64,000 nucleotides of DNA from Mya arenaria (taxonomy: Eukaryota; Mollusca; Bivalvia; Myida; Myidae). The stretch covers positions 55,941,589-56,005,588 of the forward strand of contig NC_069124.1 of NCBI RefSeq assembly GCF_026914265.1, given 5' to 3'. This document shows positions 48,103 through 58,311 of the stretch, piece after piece (the stretch's first letter is position 1; every line of letters begins with the position of its first letter). The notes beneath the pieces were generated by a model. The model was not told the DNA's origin. It worked only from the letters and a program-made list of their open reading frames with translations, and did not search any database. The translations under genes and the position numbers were made by a program.

Positions 48103-49416
48103 TCTGTAATTATGTCTCTGTGAATTGATTTGAAAAAAGCAGGAGAGCTACTATGTACTATACAACTTGTTGTATCTGTCAATGATGTCTTAAACTGAAC
48201 CTCTAAACGCACATTGCCTGTTTTAACAAGAGAAAGAAATGTGTTGTCATCTAAAAAGTTTGGTTCTAACTGAAACGAAAAAAGTGTTGATGATTTGGCA
48301 AAGTCCTCTCTATTTATATCCAGTCCTGAGTTTTTGCCCCACTGTCCATTTGTTAGAAACATGTTTGTGTAGGCTCTCATAAAAGATTGCCCTTCAGATG
48401 CATCAAAATTTAATTTTAATGGGCTACCCCACACTGGAACACCATCCACATATAAACATATGCTTTGAATGTTACAGTTTAAGAAATGAAATGGATTGGA
48501 TTTATAATCACCAGATAAAGCCTTTGATTTTACAAATGCCACAACTACTTTGTTTGGTTTTTGTCCTTGAAACAAATTATCCCATGTAAACATTGTACTT
48601 CCAGCAGCAAGACTTTGATCGACACTCTACTCTGTCAAATGGATATTTAGCTGTGCTGTTTTTCAACAACTCTGCATGAGCTACAATAAGAGCTGGATTG
48701 ACTCTTACCTTCTTTGCTAGTAAGTAAATGTCTATAATCTTTATTTTATAGTTGGGAGATGCATCCCCTGCTGATAAACAAAATGCTGGAGAGCTTCGGT
48801 ATAATTTCAATTTGACATCAACTTGATTTAGTAAATAGCGTTTAATAGTAAATAAACTGTGATATATTGGTCCTTGAAGCTCCAGAATCTTGGAGCCTTT
48901 AATGTATTCTGATCTTAAAAAGAGACCATTATTACCAGCGCTGGCATCCGTAATAACTGCTCCAGTACTGTCATTATCATCTTTAATATATAATTGAGAT
49001 AATAATTGCGAATGGCTAGCATCATGACCGCTGTGTAACAAAGTCTGAATCATTGCATTATATGGATTGTAATTTGAAGAAATTACAGCTTTGTTTTGTA
49101 ATGAGACTTCAGTGGCTGAAAATAATGCTTGTAAGAATAAATTTACAGGTCCCACTTTAACACTTGTAATATCACTACCATCTGGATTAGTAACTTTTAA
49201 TTTCACACATAATTGTGTTCCTCGAAGATCGAGATAGTCCATTGAATTTTGTCCACTTATTTGGAACTCGATAGGAGTATCATCTGACACTTGTGATAAA
49301 GGTCGAATTTCTTGGTAATGCACATCACTGACAGCAACTTGTGTAGGTGGTAAATCAAATAATAATAATTCATTTGGAACACCCTCAGAAAATCCATCTT
49401 GTAAAAAGTATGACAT
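48099..49416 (-). pseudogene. Major capsid protein (double jelly roll), one frameshift
   Basis: Two ORFs, 48,577-49,416 (279 aa) and 48,099-48,593 (164 aa), are parts of one protein. The N-terminal part contains [21 protein letters not shown] and a DLRGTQL block. The C-terminal part contains [16 protein letters not shown] and ends in a second jelly-roll-like set of strands. The frame changes at about 48,600-48,650. Together about 440 aa, the usual length for a Polinton capsid protein. It starts two bases after the preceding ORF ends. The fold is assigned from family resemblance. Confidence 0.85.
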
Positions 49417-49418
49417 TT

Positions 49419-50529
49419 TTAATAAGTGAATATGTCCTGGACTGGTCTTGAAGTTTTTCTGTTCACTTTTGTAGAACCGTCTTTAAAGTTTTTTTCTGTA
49501 GTTTTTGATGTCTTTTTCACGGATTTTGATGTTTTTTTCAATCCTTTTTTAACGTTTATTTTGGTAGTATTTTGATCTATTTTCGCTGTCTTTCCGTGTT
49601 GTTTTACCTTTTTATGCCCCCACAAAGTGGCGGCATATAGGGTTGCCCTTGTCCGTACGTACGTCTGTCTGTCTGTCCGTACGTACGTACGTCCCGAAGA
49701 TTGTTTCCGATCTAATTCTTGAAAACCGTTTGTCCAATCCTCACCAAACTTTAAACACATGTTTGTGACCATAATATCTTGATCAAGTTCGATAGTCATG
49801 GAAATCGCTTTAGTCATTTAGGAGTTACGGCCCTTTTTTGCCAAAAAATACTTCAAAAATATATGTTTCCAATCTAATTCTTGAAAAGTATGTGTCCAAT
49901 CCTCACCAAACTTTACATACATGATTGTGACCATAATATCTTGATCAAGTTCGATAGCCATGGAAATCGCTTTTGTCATTTAGGAGTTACGGCCCTTTAT
50001 TTGCAAAAAAAGACTTGAAAAATACGTCCCGAAGATTGTTTCCGATCTAATTCTTGAAAACTGTTTGTCCAATCCTCACCAAACTTTAAACACATGTTTG
50101 TGACCATAATATCTTGATCAAGTTCGATAGTCATGGAAATCGCTTTAGTCATTTAGGAGTTACGGCCCTTTTTTGCCAAAAATACTTCAAAAATCATTAT
50201 GGCTTATTTTCTGTGACAAAAAACCGAAGTGGGGGCATCCGTGTCCTATGGACACATTTCTAGTTGATCGAACCCATAACGTTTGACTGATTTGATGATG
50301 TATGCGAAAAAGATGATACTTCAGGTGATTTTATACCTTCTCGTTTCAGTTCGCTTTTCGCTTGATTTACAATTTGCAGTGTGGGGGAAGTCACGTTCAA
50401 TGTCAAGTCACTGCTCTCTGCGGAAGCCTTATGAGGTATGGCAAATCCTTTCCCAACCTGTGATTTATTTTGTTTAAAGTAATTAATCCATTTTTCTGGG
50501 TTTGGTACATACAACTTAGAGCGATTCAT
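49419..50529 (-). pseudogene. Short basic Polinton protein split by a repeat insertion
   Basis: The N-terminal part (50,254-50,529) starts MNRSKLYVPNPEKWINYF, a motif I associate with small Polinton proteins; this ATG overlaps the end of the penton-like gene by 14 bases. The C-terminal part (49,419-49,608) is Lys/Thr rich (KKTSKSVKKTSKTTEK). Between them lies a ~645 bp insert (49,609-50,253). Without it the gene would code for about 155 aa. Function unknown; the position between the two capsid genes suggests a virion component. Confidence 0.65.
49609..50253. mobile_element. Internally tandem repeat element inserted in a Polinton gene
   Basis: The ends are TTTTTATGCCCCCACAAAGT on the left and AAGTGGGGGCATCCG...CATTTCTAG on the right, with the inverted pair TGCCCCCAC / GTGGGGGCA near the ends. 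The interior has a CGTACGTACGTACG run (49,655-49,693) and three units of ~170 bp containing TCCAATCCTCACCAAACTTT and TCATTTAGGAGTTACGGCCC (near 49,733, 49,894 and 50,069). It is younger than the Polinton it sits in. Confidence 0.8.
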
Positions 50530-50968
50530 AATTAGGGTAAAATGAGTAACGTTTGAAGTGAAGTGTGAGGTAGACCGGTGAATCAACAAATGTTGCAAAA
50601 TTGTTGTCTACTGTCTTTATATCAAATTCCATTTCCCGAAACTCTGTTTTATTTAATGGTAAATAAAATGGAGTATCAAACACATAACTCCATTTTTTAT
50701 CGTAATTTTTTTCCACTCTTCTCAGTAATGCGTGTTCACTGCCATTTACAATGCTTTCTTTAGATATATTCGAATAAATAAATATGGTGTCAGTTAAATC
50801 CTTCTTTTTAACTTTATAGTCTGTTTGTAAACAGATTTCTTTTAAAGCTACTTTCCAATATCCATCAAAATGAAGTGGTAACTTCAACTGCACTTTAAAG
50901 CTATACGGTTTATTATCAATAAAAATATCATTGCTCTCATTGTCTCTCACAAACACATAACGTTCCAT
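50516..50968 (-). CDS. Minor capsid (penton-like) protein
   Basis: 150 aa, apparently intact. The pattern SFKVQLKLPLHFDGYWKVAL, followed by IFIYSNI and a C-terminal strand-rich part, fits the single jelly-roll minor capsid protein of Polintons (penton counterpart). It lies just downstream of the integrase and just upstream of the split basic protein. It is a little short for the family, so the C-terminus may be trimmed. Confidence 0.6.
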   Translation of the reverse strand: MERYVFVRDNESNDIFIDNKPYSFKVQLKLPLHFDGYWKVALKEICLQTDYKVKKKDLTDTIFIYSNISKESIVNGSEHALLRRVEKNYDKKWSYVFDTPFYLPLNKTEFREMEFDIKTVDNNFATFVDSPVYLTLHFKRYSFYPNYESL

Positions 50969-50970
50969 TA

Positions 50971-52070
50971 TTATTGTTCTTGAACTTGATCTGCATCAAT
51001 CCAGCTATCAAATGATTTTGGAAATCCTTCCCATCGAACAAAATACTCTAATTTCCCTTTGACTTTTCTCTTTTTTAAAACTTTATCAACATACCAAAGA
51101 CTGTCTGCATCTTTATCAACAGGAATTATTTCATTTTGATTCACATAACCTGATATTGGTTCTTTATTCAAGTCTATGATCTTATACAATGGAAAACCTC
51201 GTTTGAAAATCTTGCTCTTTATTTTAAAAACTTCTGTAGTATATTGTTGTTGATAAGCTCTTCTAAAGGGATGTTTCGTGTAACTTAATCTAACCAAATC
51301 ACCAATTTTATATTTAAAGCGAGGAGGCGTTTTGGGGAATTTTTTAGGTTTTAGATACATTTTACTCCAAAGTTGTGTCTCGTTTTTCTTTGTAACATCA
51401 CTTGGTGCTAATCAATCCAAACTCCGATGAGGGGAATTATTGTAACTATTTACAATATCTTGAAGGTGATCTATATATCTATAATTTCGCTGATATCTTA
51501 ACATTCTAAATATCATACCACGAAGGGTACGAATGACTCGCTCTGCATAGTTTGCTTTAGCGGTGCTTTGTGTATTAAACAAGTAAACTCTCTTCTTTTG
51601 CATAAACGCTTTTAATTCACGATTGATAAATTCAGAACCTCGGTCCGTTCTTAACTTTTTAAACTTATGAACACTAAGAATATCCTTGATTGCTAACAAT
51701 ACCGTGTTAGATTTTTTATTAACTAAGGGTCGAACGGATAGAAAACGTGAAAATATATCTATAACAATGAGTAGGTATTTAACTCCATCATTGTATTTAG
51801 CAATGTTATCAACTGCCATTAAATCCATATCACCCTGATCGTTCATACCCGCCACTTCAACACGTGGTCTTTTATATGTATGTCTCGCCTGACGTTGAAT
51901 GGCATACGAATCTTGATTGTTGAGCCATTTCTGTATGAAATAAGTAGTAAATATCTTGGATAGTTTTGGTTTAATATCCTGTGTAACTTTTTTGCACCCA
52001 AAAAGCTGCCTGCGTTTTTAGAATCCAAATAATATTGTGATAGGATATGTTCCTTCTGCATTTTATCCAT
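50971..52070 (-). pseudogene. Retroviral-type DDE integrase with chromodomain, interrupted
   Basis: Inserts the element into the genome. Three pieces: 51,843-52,070 (N-terminal region), 51,412-51,855 (catalytic core) and 50,971-51,360 (C-terminal region). The core shows MDLMAVDN, LRTDRGSEF and AKANYAERVIRTL, which supply the D, D and E residues. The C-terminal piece has an SH3-like part and a chromodomain (WYVDKVLKKRK ... FVRWEGFPKSFDSW), which in this family is thought to guide insertion towards chromatin marks. Breaks: a frameshift at the A/T run 51,988-51,993 and an in-frame TGA at 51,412-51,414. The full length would be about 366 aa, normal for Polintons. Confidence 0.93.
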
Positions 52071-52446
52071 GATTAAACATGATCATCGTTGTAAGTAGTT
52101 TATATTATGGGACACATGGGTTGTTAATTAAACTAAAGCAAGGAAATGAAAACATGTATAGATATAAATACATTTATTTGAAACTAAACATGTATAAAAT
52201 AAGTCAGCATATGATCATACAAGCATATACATACAATGACATACATGTACATAAAGTGAATTAAATATTTATGTGAAACATGCAAAAAGGAAATTCGTGA
52301 AGTAATAAATATAACAAATCATTTTACGCCACACAATGCCAGAGTTCTTAATTTCTCATGAATTCTTTTTTTGAAGAAAAATGCAGTAAAACACATACAA
52401 CATTGCATAATATGTCCATTTTGTTGTGTTGTAAATATTCTTTTGC

Positions 52447-52955
52447 TCAACGTGATGGACAAAACAGTCGATCTTCAATGCGATTGATTGTCAACACCAT
52501 TCTTTTCATTTTTTCACACCACCGCTCGGTTTTCATTATCTGCAGATAGTCATTGTTCTCTAGCAAATGTTTGTGTAAATCAATCATTTCAGAGGAAATG
52601 TTTGAAATGCGCACAATTTCTTCCCAACTTTGTAGTATATTTTTTCATTAACTGCGTTTAGCATGTCACTAAAGTAACGTTCTATTTTATACTCATCATC
52701 CTCAGGGTCTGTATCCATGATACAATCGTGATCTTTTTGAGATGGGAGATCCATCTGGCAACCGTAGCAAAGTTGTCTAGTCACCATACCCATAACCTCA
52801 CACAGTGCCTTCGCATATACAAAGTCAAAGTACGAATTCATTAGCGCGACACTTGTAGAAACTGGAGTATAAATCTCTGTAGTGTCCATAACATTCGTTT
52901 TGGAGTCACAATGTTCATTTTCATAAATATCTTGAGATAGTTCACTGCAATCCAT
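52447..52955 (-). pseudogene. Polinton protein with C-x2-C-x9-H-x-C motif, frameshifted
   Basis: The first piece (52,584-52,955, 123 aa) contains LCYGCQMDLPSQKDHDC, a C-x2-C-x9-H-x-C arrangement that could hold zinc. I recognise the CYGC...PSQ..HDC pattern as recurrent among Polinton-encoded proteins, but no function is known to me. Near 52,629-52,631 the reading moves to another frame, which stays open down to a stop at 52,447-52,449 and encodes a helical C-terminus. So the true gene is about 170 aa with one frame break. It is upstream of the integrase with a ~380 bp gap. Confidence 0.6.
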
Positions 52956-53079
52956 GTTAAGTTTTTCTGCTGCGATATGATCACATCAAATGTCGATGAA
53001 ACACTGAATGTTTGTGCTGTGTTGTATGTCTTTTATAGTTACATATGGTAACGGAAAAATTCGAATTTGAATTTTCAGA

Positions 53080-53433
53080 TCATCCGGGGATATCGCCATA
53101 TTGAAAACCCGCCAGAGGTTCGGTCCACGTCCATGGTGCTCGGGATGAGTCATTGGAGGAAGAAGATCGGGTGTCCTTATGCTGCCGTGAAATGTCGTTT
53201 TTATGATGTCCAATTATGTTCAAAAATAAACAACTTGGAGAATGTGTTTTATGTTCTAACAACGACTCGTCTCCTTTCTGCCACTGATGTAATCGCAAAC
53301 CGCAAGAAAAACACTCTACTGTGTCATTTCTGCCAGTATAATAAAATCCTGCTGAAGATAATTGGAACTTGTTTGGTTCTATTTGAGGTGGCCACATGTC
53401 GAACGTTTTAAGTCTGTCTTGATAGAATAGCAT
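53080..53433 (-). CDS. BIR-domain (IAP-like) protein carried by the Polinton
   Basis: 117 aa with one BIR domain at residues 7-70. It begins RLKTFDMWPP, contains SAGFYYTGRNDTVECFSCG and has the full zinc set C41, C44, H61, C68 in the exact C-x2-C-x16-H-x6-C spacing. A Ser-rich tail follows; no RING domain is present. BIR proteins of the IAP family bind caspases or other apoptosis regulators, and several insect DNA viruses carry them (family knowledge). Here the gene lies within the element, in the same orientation as its other genes and between two unknown ORFs, so it looks like captured cargo. The ORF is intact although the enzyme genes are broken. Whether it blocks cell death is unknown. 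Confidence 0.85.
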   Translation of the reverse strand: MLFYQDRLKTFDMWPPQIEPNKFQLSSAGFYYTGRNDTVECFSCGLRLHQWQKGDESLLEHKTHSPSCLFLNIIGHHKNDISRQHKDTRSSSSNDSSRAPWTWTEPLAGFQYGDIPG

Positions 53434-53529
53434 GCTTGGAGAACTATATTCAAACTCTTATAGTTTTGAAGTTGTCATTTCGACTGTCCGTGTAAGAATG
53501 AAGCCAATAACTGAACACTTTCCTTCATA

Positions 53530-53793
53530 TCACAGAGTTTCAAAAATATCAAATGGTAACTGAAGTCTTTGGTGACCCTTTTTAAATATTATTTTAATGC
53601 GTTGCTGTCTCTCTTTCACAACTATGACAAATTTATCACCAAGTGTGCATGTAATTTCCCTTCTTATTGGTGACCAAGAGACATTTTCAAAACCAAAACC
53701 TCTCAAATATGTCTGCAACTGGTTAGAAAAACGTATCTGAGCTTGAGCCATTTTTTTGTATTTTTTAAACACTTTAGACAACTGTTTAAGCAC
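53530..53793 (-). CDS. Unknown small Polinton ORF
   Basis: 87 aa; a second start (MAQAQIRF, residue 15) would give 73 aa. It is basic, with a QTYLRGFGFENVSW patch and alternating hydrophobic residues that suggest a small alpha/beta fold. I do not recognise the family. It lies between the BIR gene and the first ORF of the element. Confidence 0.45.
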   Translation of the reverse strand: MLKQLSKVFKKYKKMAQAQIRFSNQLQTYLRGFGFENVSWSPIRREITCTLGDKFVIVVKERQQRIKIIFKKGHQRLQLPFDIFETL

Positions 53794-53870
53794 AGACTTA
53801 CAATATCCAATTTGTTCGGTTTGTTATATACCACTATTGACAATCCAAAAAAAAATGTCTTGGACGTTGA

Positions 53871-54206
53871 TTATTCTCGTACTATGGGCTCGTCTTTAAG
53901 TCCTGTATATGCGGTTAAATAGGGAATGAATTTACATCTATTCGGATATTCTTCAATCTCTTGATTGCTATTGTACTGATCAACTATGGTTTGAAAATTG
54001 TTAGTTTGTCTTAAAAGTGTTACCATTTTCTGATGACTCTCCTTAACCCACAAATATATACAACGAGCTTCACTATCTCTTGTCCAGGGTAACATATTAC
54101 CATTCTCATCCCAAAAGGAATCAAACATTCTCCTGTTTGAGTCATATGGTGTCAAATTATAACTCATATTAGCCGGTAAAACAATGGCTGCCATCTTCAA
54201 TCGCAA
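53871..54206 (-). CDS. Unknown first ORF of the Polinton
   Basis: 111 aa, or 107 aa if MAAIVLPAN is the start. It opens eight bases inside the right TIR boundary, so it is the promoter-proximal gene. There is no recognised domain; it contains several Tyr, Trp and Arg residues and a YLWVKESHQKMVTLL helix. Possibly a lineage-specific accessory protein. Confidence 0.45.
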   Translation of the reverse strand: MRLKMAAIVLPANMSYNLTPYDSNRRMFDSFWDENGNMLPWTRDSEARCIYLWVKESHQKMVTLLRQTNNFQTIVDQYNSNQEIEEYPNRCKFIPYLTAYTGLKDEPIVRE

Positions 54207-54213
54207 AAAGATT

Positions 54214-54438
54214 AATACTGATAATCAATGGAGACCCAGTTAAACAATGACCCTTTGTCTTGGATTTTAAACAATGGTTAAACATAACCGCTAAGAGCGG
54301 GAAAGCGCCAAATATGACCGCTAACGCGCGAAATCGCTAAATATGGCCCCTGACCGTTAACGCGGGAAATCGCCAAAGATGGCCGCTAACGCGGGAAACC
54401 GCCAAAGATGGCCGCGAGAGTCCCCTTTTTACCCTACT
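54214..54438. repeat. Right TIR of the Polinton
   Basis: About 225 bp; inverted copy of 40,280-40,484. Reading inwards it contains about five ~29 bp units (cores GCTAACGCGGGAAACCGCC, AAGATGGCC and variants), ending at the shared single-copy part TTAAACAATGACCCTTTGTC. The promoter for the minus-strand gene row should lie here or just inside. Confidence 0.95.
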
Positions 54439-54444
54439 GTTAGG
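54439..54444. repeat. Right target-site duplication of the Polinton (GTTAGG)
   Basis: Identical to 40,274-40,279. Confidence 0.95.
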
Positions 54445-54659
54445 ATGTAATTAGGTCACCGGTGTTAGGCGTTCCCGCCTTACGTTATGCGTACGTAACT
54501 GTAATTTCCCGTTGCGATATCCATTAATAAGAAGTATCGGACTGGTCCTTTCGCAAAATTGATCGAGTATTAAGGACAGGTAAATGCTTTTGAACAAAAT
54601 CAGTAAGATCCCTTCTCGGGCGCATGCCCGGAAAACGGTCATCAAACCGCCAGTGTTTA

Positions 54660-55830
54660 GACATACAGAAAGGCACGGACACTGAAACCGGTGACCAAAT
54701 TGTGTTTCGGTCTCATCGACGGTTGCCTACCCTTTGCAATGGAACAACTCGCAAATGAAACCTCTCTTGGCCCTACCAGATGCTCGAACACGAAGAAAAT
54801 TGCGCACCGAAATGATTTTATAAACACAAATGGGAAGAAGTCGATGCTTAAAATCGATGACATTATTACTTCCAAAGTCAATCAAAAGTTGCCTTCACCC
54901 AGACCGAAAAGGAACCTGTTTGGGTCCTCCTTGGTGCACGCCCGCTCAGAAAGATGTTTATACACATGAAGACGCGGACACTGAAAACAGACAACCTTAT
55001 AATTGAAATATCCGAAACTAAGCTTGTCTGGGCTTGTCTAACTAGATCAGATAAGGAACCTATCCAGGCCCCAATTTCTCGAAACTTCTTAAGCTTAACA
55101 GACTTAAGTCACTTATTTCAATTAACCAAAATACATACTGAAAATGGATTTTAATAAATGAAAAATGGTTTATTCTGATAATCATACAGATTATTCCTAC
55201 ATTATTTTTAAAATTCTTGAAGAAGTAAATATAACACATTTTATAGAACAACAAAAATAGTGAGATTAACTTAATCCTGTTATAAGGGACTTAAGAAGTT
55301 TCGAGAAATTGGGGCCTGGCAAGAGTTGCGCAGAAATACGCTAATTAAATTGGCAACATGTACACAAAAAGGAAGGCAAACTGTTGGCCTTATAACGTTT
55401 CAGTCCAATGTTAGCATTACCTTAAAACGCGATATTGCTTGCAAAACGGAACAAGTCCCATGGTCACCTACATGCATTCACTGGACGCTGACACTGCATA
55501 TCGGATATATAATTACGTTCTTGGCATTAGATCAATTCCAACATCGAAACCAGTCTGGGCGCGCCTGAATGCACTCCTAAGCCACCATATACGCAATAAT
55601 ATCCCTTTATTTATGTATTTATGGAGGACAAAGCGAACGCAAAACGAATGTAAACTATTTACGGTCCAGGTTAAACAAAGATGGCCTAACCTTGACACGC
55701 AAGATATTTTGCAAACGGAACAAGTACGGACTTTCCCGACTGAGTGCCTTCGCAGAAATGTGTGCACCAATATTACTTAATGTACAAAAAAGCAAGGCGT
55801 GGACACGAAAACCGGTTGCATATTAACGTC
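54660..55830. repeat. Old, diverged tandem repeat (~140 bp unit)
   Basis: Loose copies of AAGGC(A/G)(C/T)GGACAC(T)GAAAAC(C)GG occur near 54,671, 54,967 and 55,794, and GGAAC anchors at roughly 54,740, 54,910, 55,056, 55,448 and 55,710. Subtracting the 256 bp MITE nested at 55,064-55,319, the spacings are near multiples of 130-170 bp. No coding function is seen. Confidence 0.45.
55064..55319. mobile_element. MITE with perfect 30 bp TIRs
   Basis: CCAGGCCCCAATTTCTCGAA followed by ACTTCTTAAG starts the element, and the exact inverted copy ends it. The 256 bp AT-rich body codes for nothing. It sits inside the older ~140 bp tandem repeat. The perfect TIRs suggest recent activity of the family. Confidence 0.85.
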
Positions 55831-58311
55831 ACAGGTCAAATTTAGGTTAAAAGAATTTGAAATGGAATCAATTAGGATATTTCTGACTGCACCTTTACGC
55901 AGAATAAGCCAATAGAAATACCCTTTTTACTACTTTTCATGTCAGGGCTTCTTTTTACGTTTTTGAAATTAGATAATTTAAATATAAAAAGAACGTCGAC
56001 CGCTCTATCATTTGTAAGTCCAATAGAACTTTTTAAAAGTCGCCCTTTTCTCATAAAAAACAACACTTGTTTTGTTCTCGCAACATTTGCATGTAGTTTG
56101 TCATCTGTCACAGTATCGCGATAACTCGTTGATGTGGGTTTTGAGCCCTTGCAGAGTCTAACTTCGTTGACCGATACACCAGATTCTTAAAAAGAAAGTT
56201 CATAATCATGAAATTGCATGAAGGTATTTCCCCACGGTTCAGGCCAATATTATATGCGAATAGTTCGTAGACATGCATGCTTACAGCAATCCACAGACAC
56301 AACGTCATTATACATATCATGGACCGCATGGTCCTTCTAGCAACGAGCCATGGGTTTTTCGAAAGTCAACAAAAGCAATATAGAACGGTTTCGTGTCATT
56401 CATAGACATGTAAAACAAAAACTGCGTCGGATGTCACACGTTTTGATTTAAATCTAAATTGAACGTCTGAATGTTTAACCTTACCATTAGCATTTTCTGT
56501 ACAACGCTCGTTCAAAACTGAGGTGAATTACATCCGCAGAAAGCATATCAGCGATTTACGGTGTAATTTGTAAGGTTTACTGCAGGTCCTTTCATTGGTA
56601 GTTGAATTATGACTCCGATTGGCCAGTTTTCTGGATAAACATATTTATGACTATTGTCCAAACGGATTATCAATCCATGTTGCTTTATTGCATTTTCGCT
56701 CCGAACTTTCCAAAGTGTTTTTCGGGAGTTTAGTTCATTTTAGAGGTGCAATGATTTCACTTTCATTAAATTCGTCTAAAATTCCTTCTATATCAGCTTC
56801 ATCATTAATTAATCCTGTAAAGTTGTTTAGAATGTTGTAAATGTATTTTTATTACCGCATTTCATTCGTCAACTTAGCTCTATTCCTGCTTTTTTGCTTT
56901 TCTTGACTAGAAATTTATATTGACTTTTGTATTGTTGAAATTCACATTTAGAATTGTCATTTATCTTGAATTATATCTTTCCACTGTCTGCTTATATACA
57001 GTTCGTGTACTCCGAAAACCCCGACAGTCCGCCTCAAAACAGTGTTTGTGCTCGGTTCCTTATCACTAAAGACTTGCAGTAGGTTATATTTCGTTTAAAG
57101 CACTCGTATTATTGTTCTTGATGCGATTATAACACTCAAGCTGTATAATTTGTCGTCGAAACTGATGTTATCATCGCTCAATAATTATTATTTTGTTTAG
57201 CTCACCTGCGACGTCACCGCGGAAACAAACGAGTTCTATTTTCCTAATTACCATCTAGTAACTACACTACTTTCTATCAATTGACGATAGGTTTTTGACA
57301 TAACTTTCAGAGTAAATGTACGTTATGCATGGGTTTAGATTTCATTAAATTAATTCACTTTAAACGCTGATATAATAAATCTTATTATTTTTTTGTTATT
57401 AACAGGTCTATTTCACTTTGCGCATTATGCGTTCTATGTAAATTTGTTCGTTATCGTCTTGGGCACTTGATATACCATTCGTAATGTAAACTATGATGAA
57501 TCGAAGTTCAGAAGTGTCATGCGATAACTCAGGTTTCAAATAAATCACATGTATCAACCTGCGTTCTTTATGATATTGGTTTCGGCTTCACGGCGTGACA
57601 GTGATATGCAGAACTCACGTGGTTTTGAATCAGGAAGTAAATTCTACAAACTATCATACAACTAATATTATTGTTAAAATGTATTAGTATCAGTATTACT
57701 CATCCTCATGCGATATATCACGTGTCTTTTAGAAGATAAATTTAGAGATGATAATGTGTTTTATTAAGTGAGTGTGTTTGAAACTACGAGCCTCGACGAC
57801 TAATAGTAAGTAGAAATTAAAGCACATTAATTTTAATAACAATAAGTGTACCTTCTGTTTTAATAAGCCTTTTGTGTCTTAATATTTGTGGTCAACATAT
57901 TTTGGTCGATGTTGATATATATTATAGAACCCAGTTTTAGTGTATTTTAGACACTTGTATCAATGTTTATAATCTTTTACTTGTTGTGTTTAATCTTTTA
58001 CCAACTCCATGTGGAAATGTGAGCACTAAATGATAACCTGACGCGAAAAAATTAGAACATTTTATTACGTGTTTTGTCCTTTTTTGCAGACCTAAGTACT
58101 TCATTGAATACGCCACGGACTGCGCCTAAATACTTTGAGTAAAATTAATCAATCTCGGCGACACATTGTGAATTTCAATCCACTTTAATTCGCAGTTGTA
58201 ATCTCTTAAAATTCCTTAATACTATCTTACATAGATTTGAGTTCAGATCTCAAAATAAAACGAACACAATTCAGTCATATCATTTTACTCCGAACAACAG
58301 ACTGCTCAATC
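55831..58311. other. Gene-free stretch before the second MIEAP-like gene
   Basis: AT-rich. I see no exon, RNA gene or element end that I can defend. A 5' non-coding exon of the next gene could lie here. Confidence 0.4.

Larger units (their letters stand above)
40280..54438 (-). mobile_element. Polinton/Maverick element, complete with both ends, 14,159 bp
   Basis: The element begins AGTAGGGTAAAAAGGGGACT and ends with its inverted copy, lies between perfect GTTAGG duplications, and carries the diagnostic set: DDE integrase with chromodomain, family B DNA polymerase, adenain-like protease, A32-like ATPase, double-jelly-roll major capsid protein and penton-like protein. All recognised genes are on the minus strand, so transcription runs from the right end towards the polymerase at the left. 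Polintons of this type are thought able to form virions (family knowledge). This copy cannot do so as it stands, since several key genes are interrupted. Gene spacing is virus-like: many neighbours overlap by 4-35 bases or abut. The presence of a BIR gene and a spliceosomal intron is less usual. Confidence 0.97.

Noticed and set aside
50971-52070. Endogenous retrovirus or LTR element, suggested by the integrase with chromodomain
   Set aside because: There is no reverse transcriptase, gag or LTR nearby, and the gene lies within a Polinton with its own TIRs. Chromodomain integrases are normal there.
53067-53411. 114 aa plus-strand ORF over the BIR gene
   Set aside because: Shadow of the minus-strand BIR ORF; no family features of its own.
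55439-55780. 113 aa ORF
   Set aside because: Lies across the diverged ~140 bp tandem repeat; no family features.
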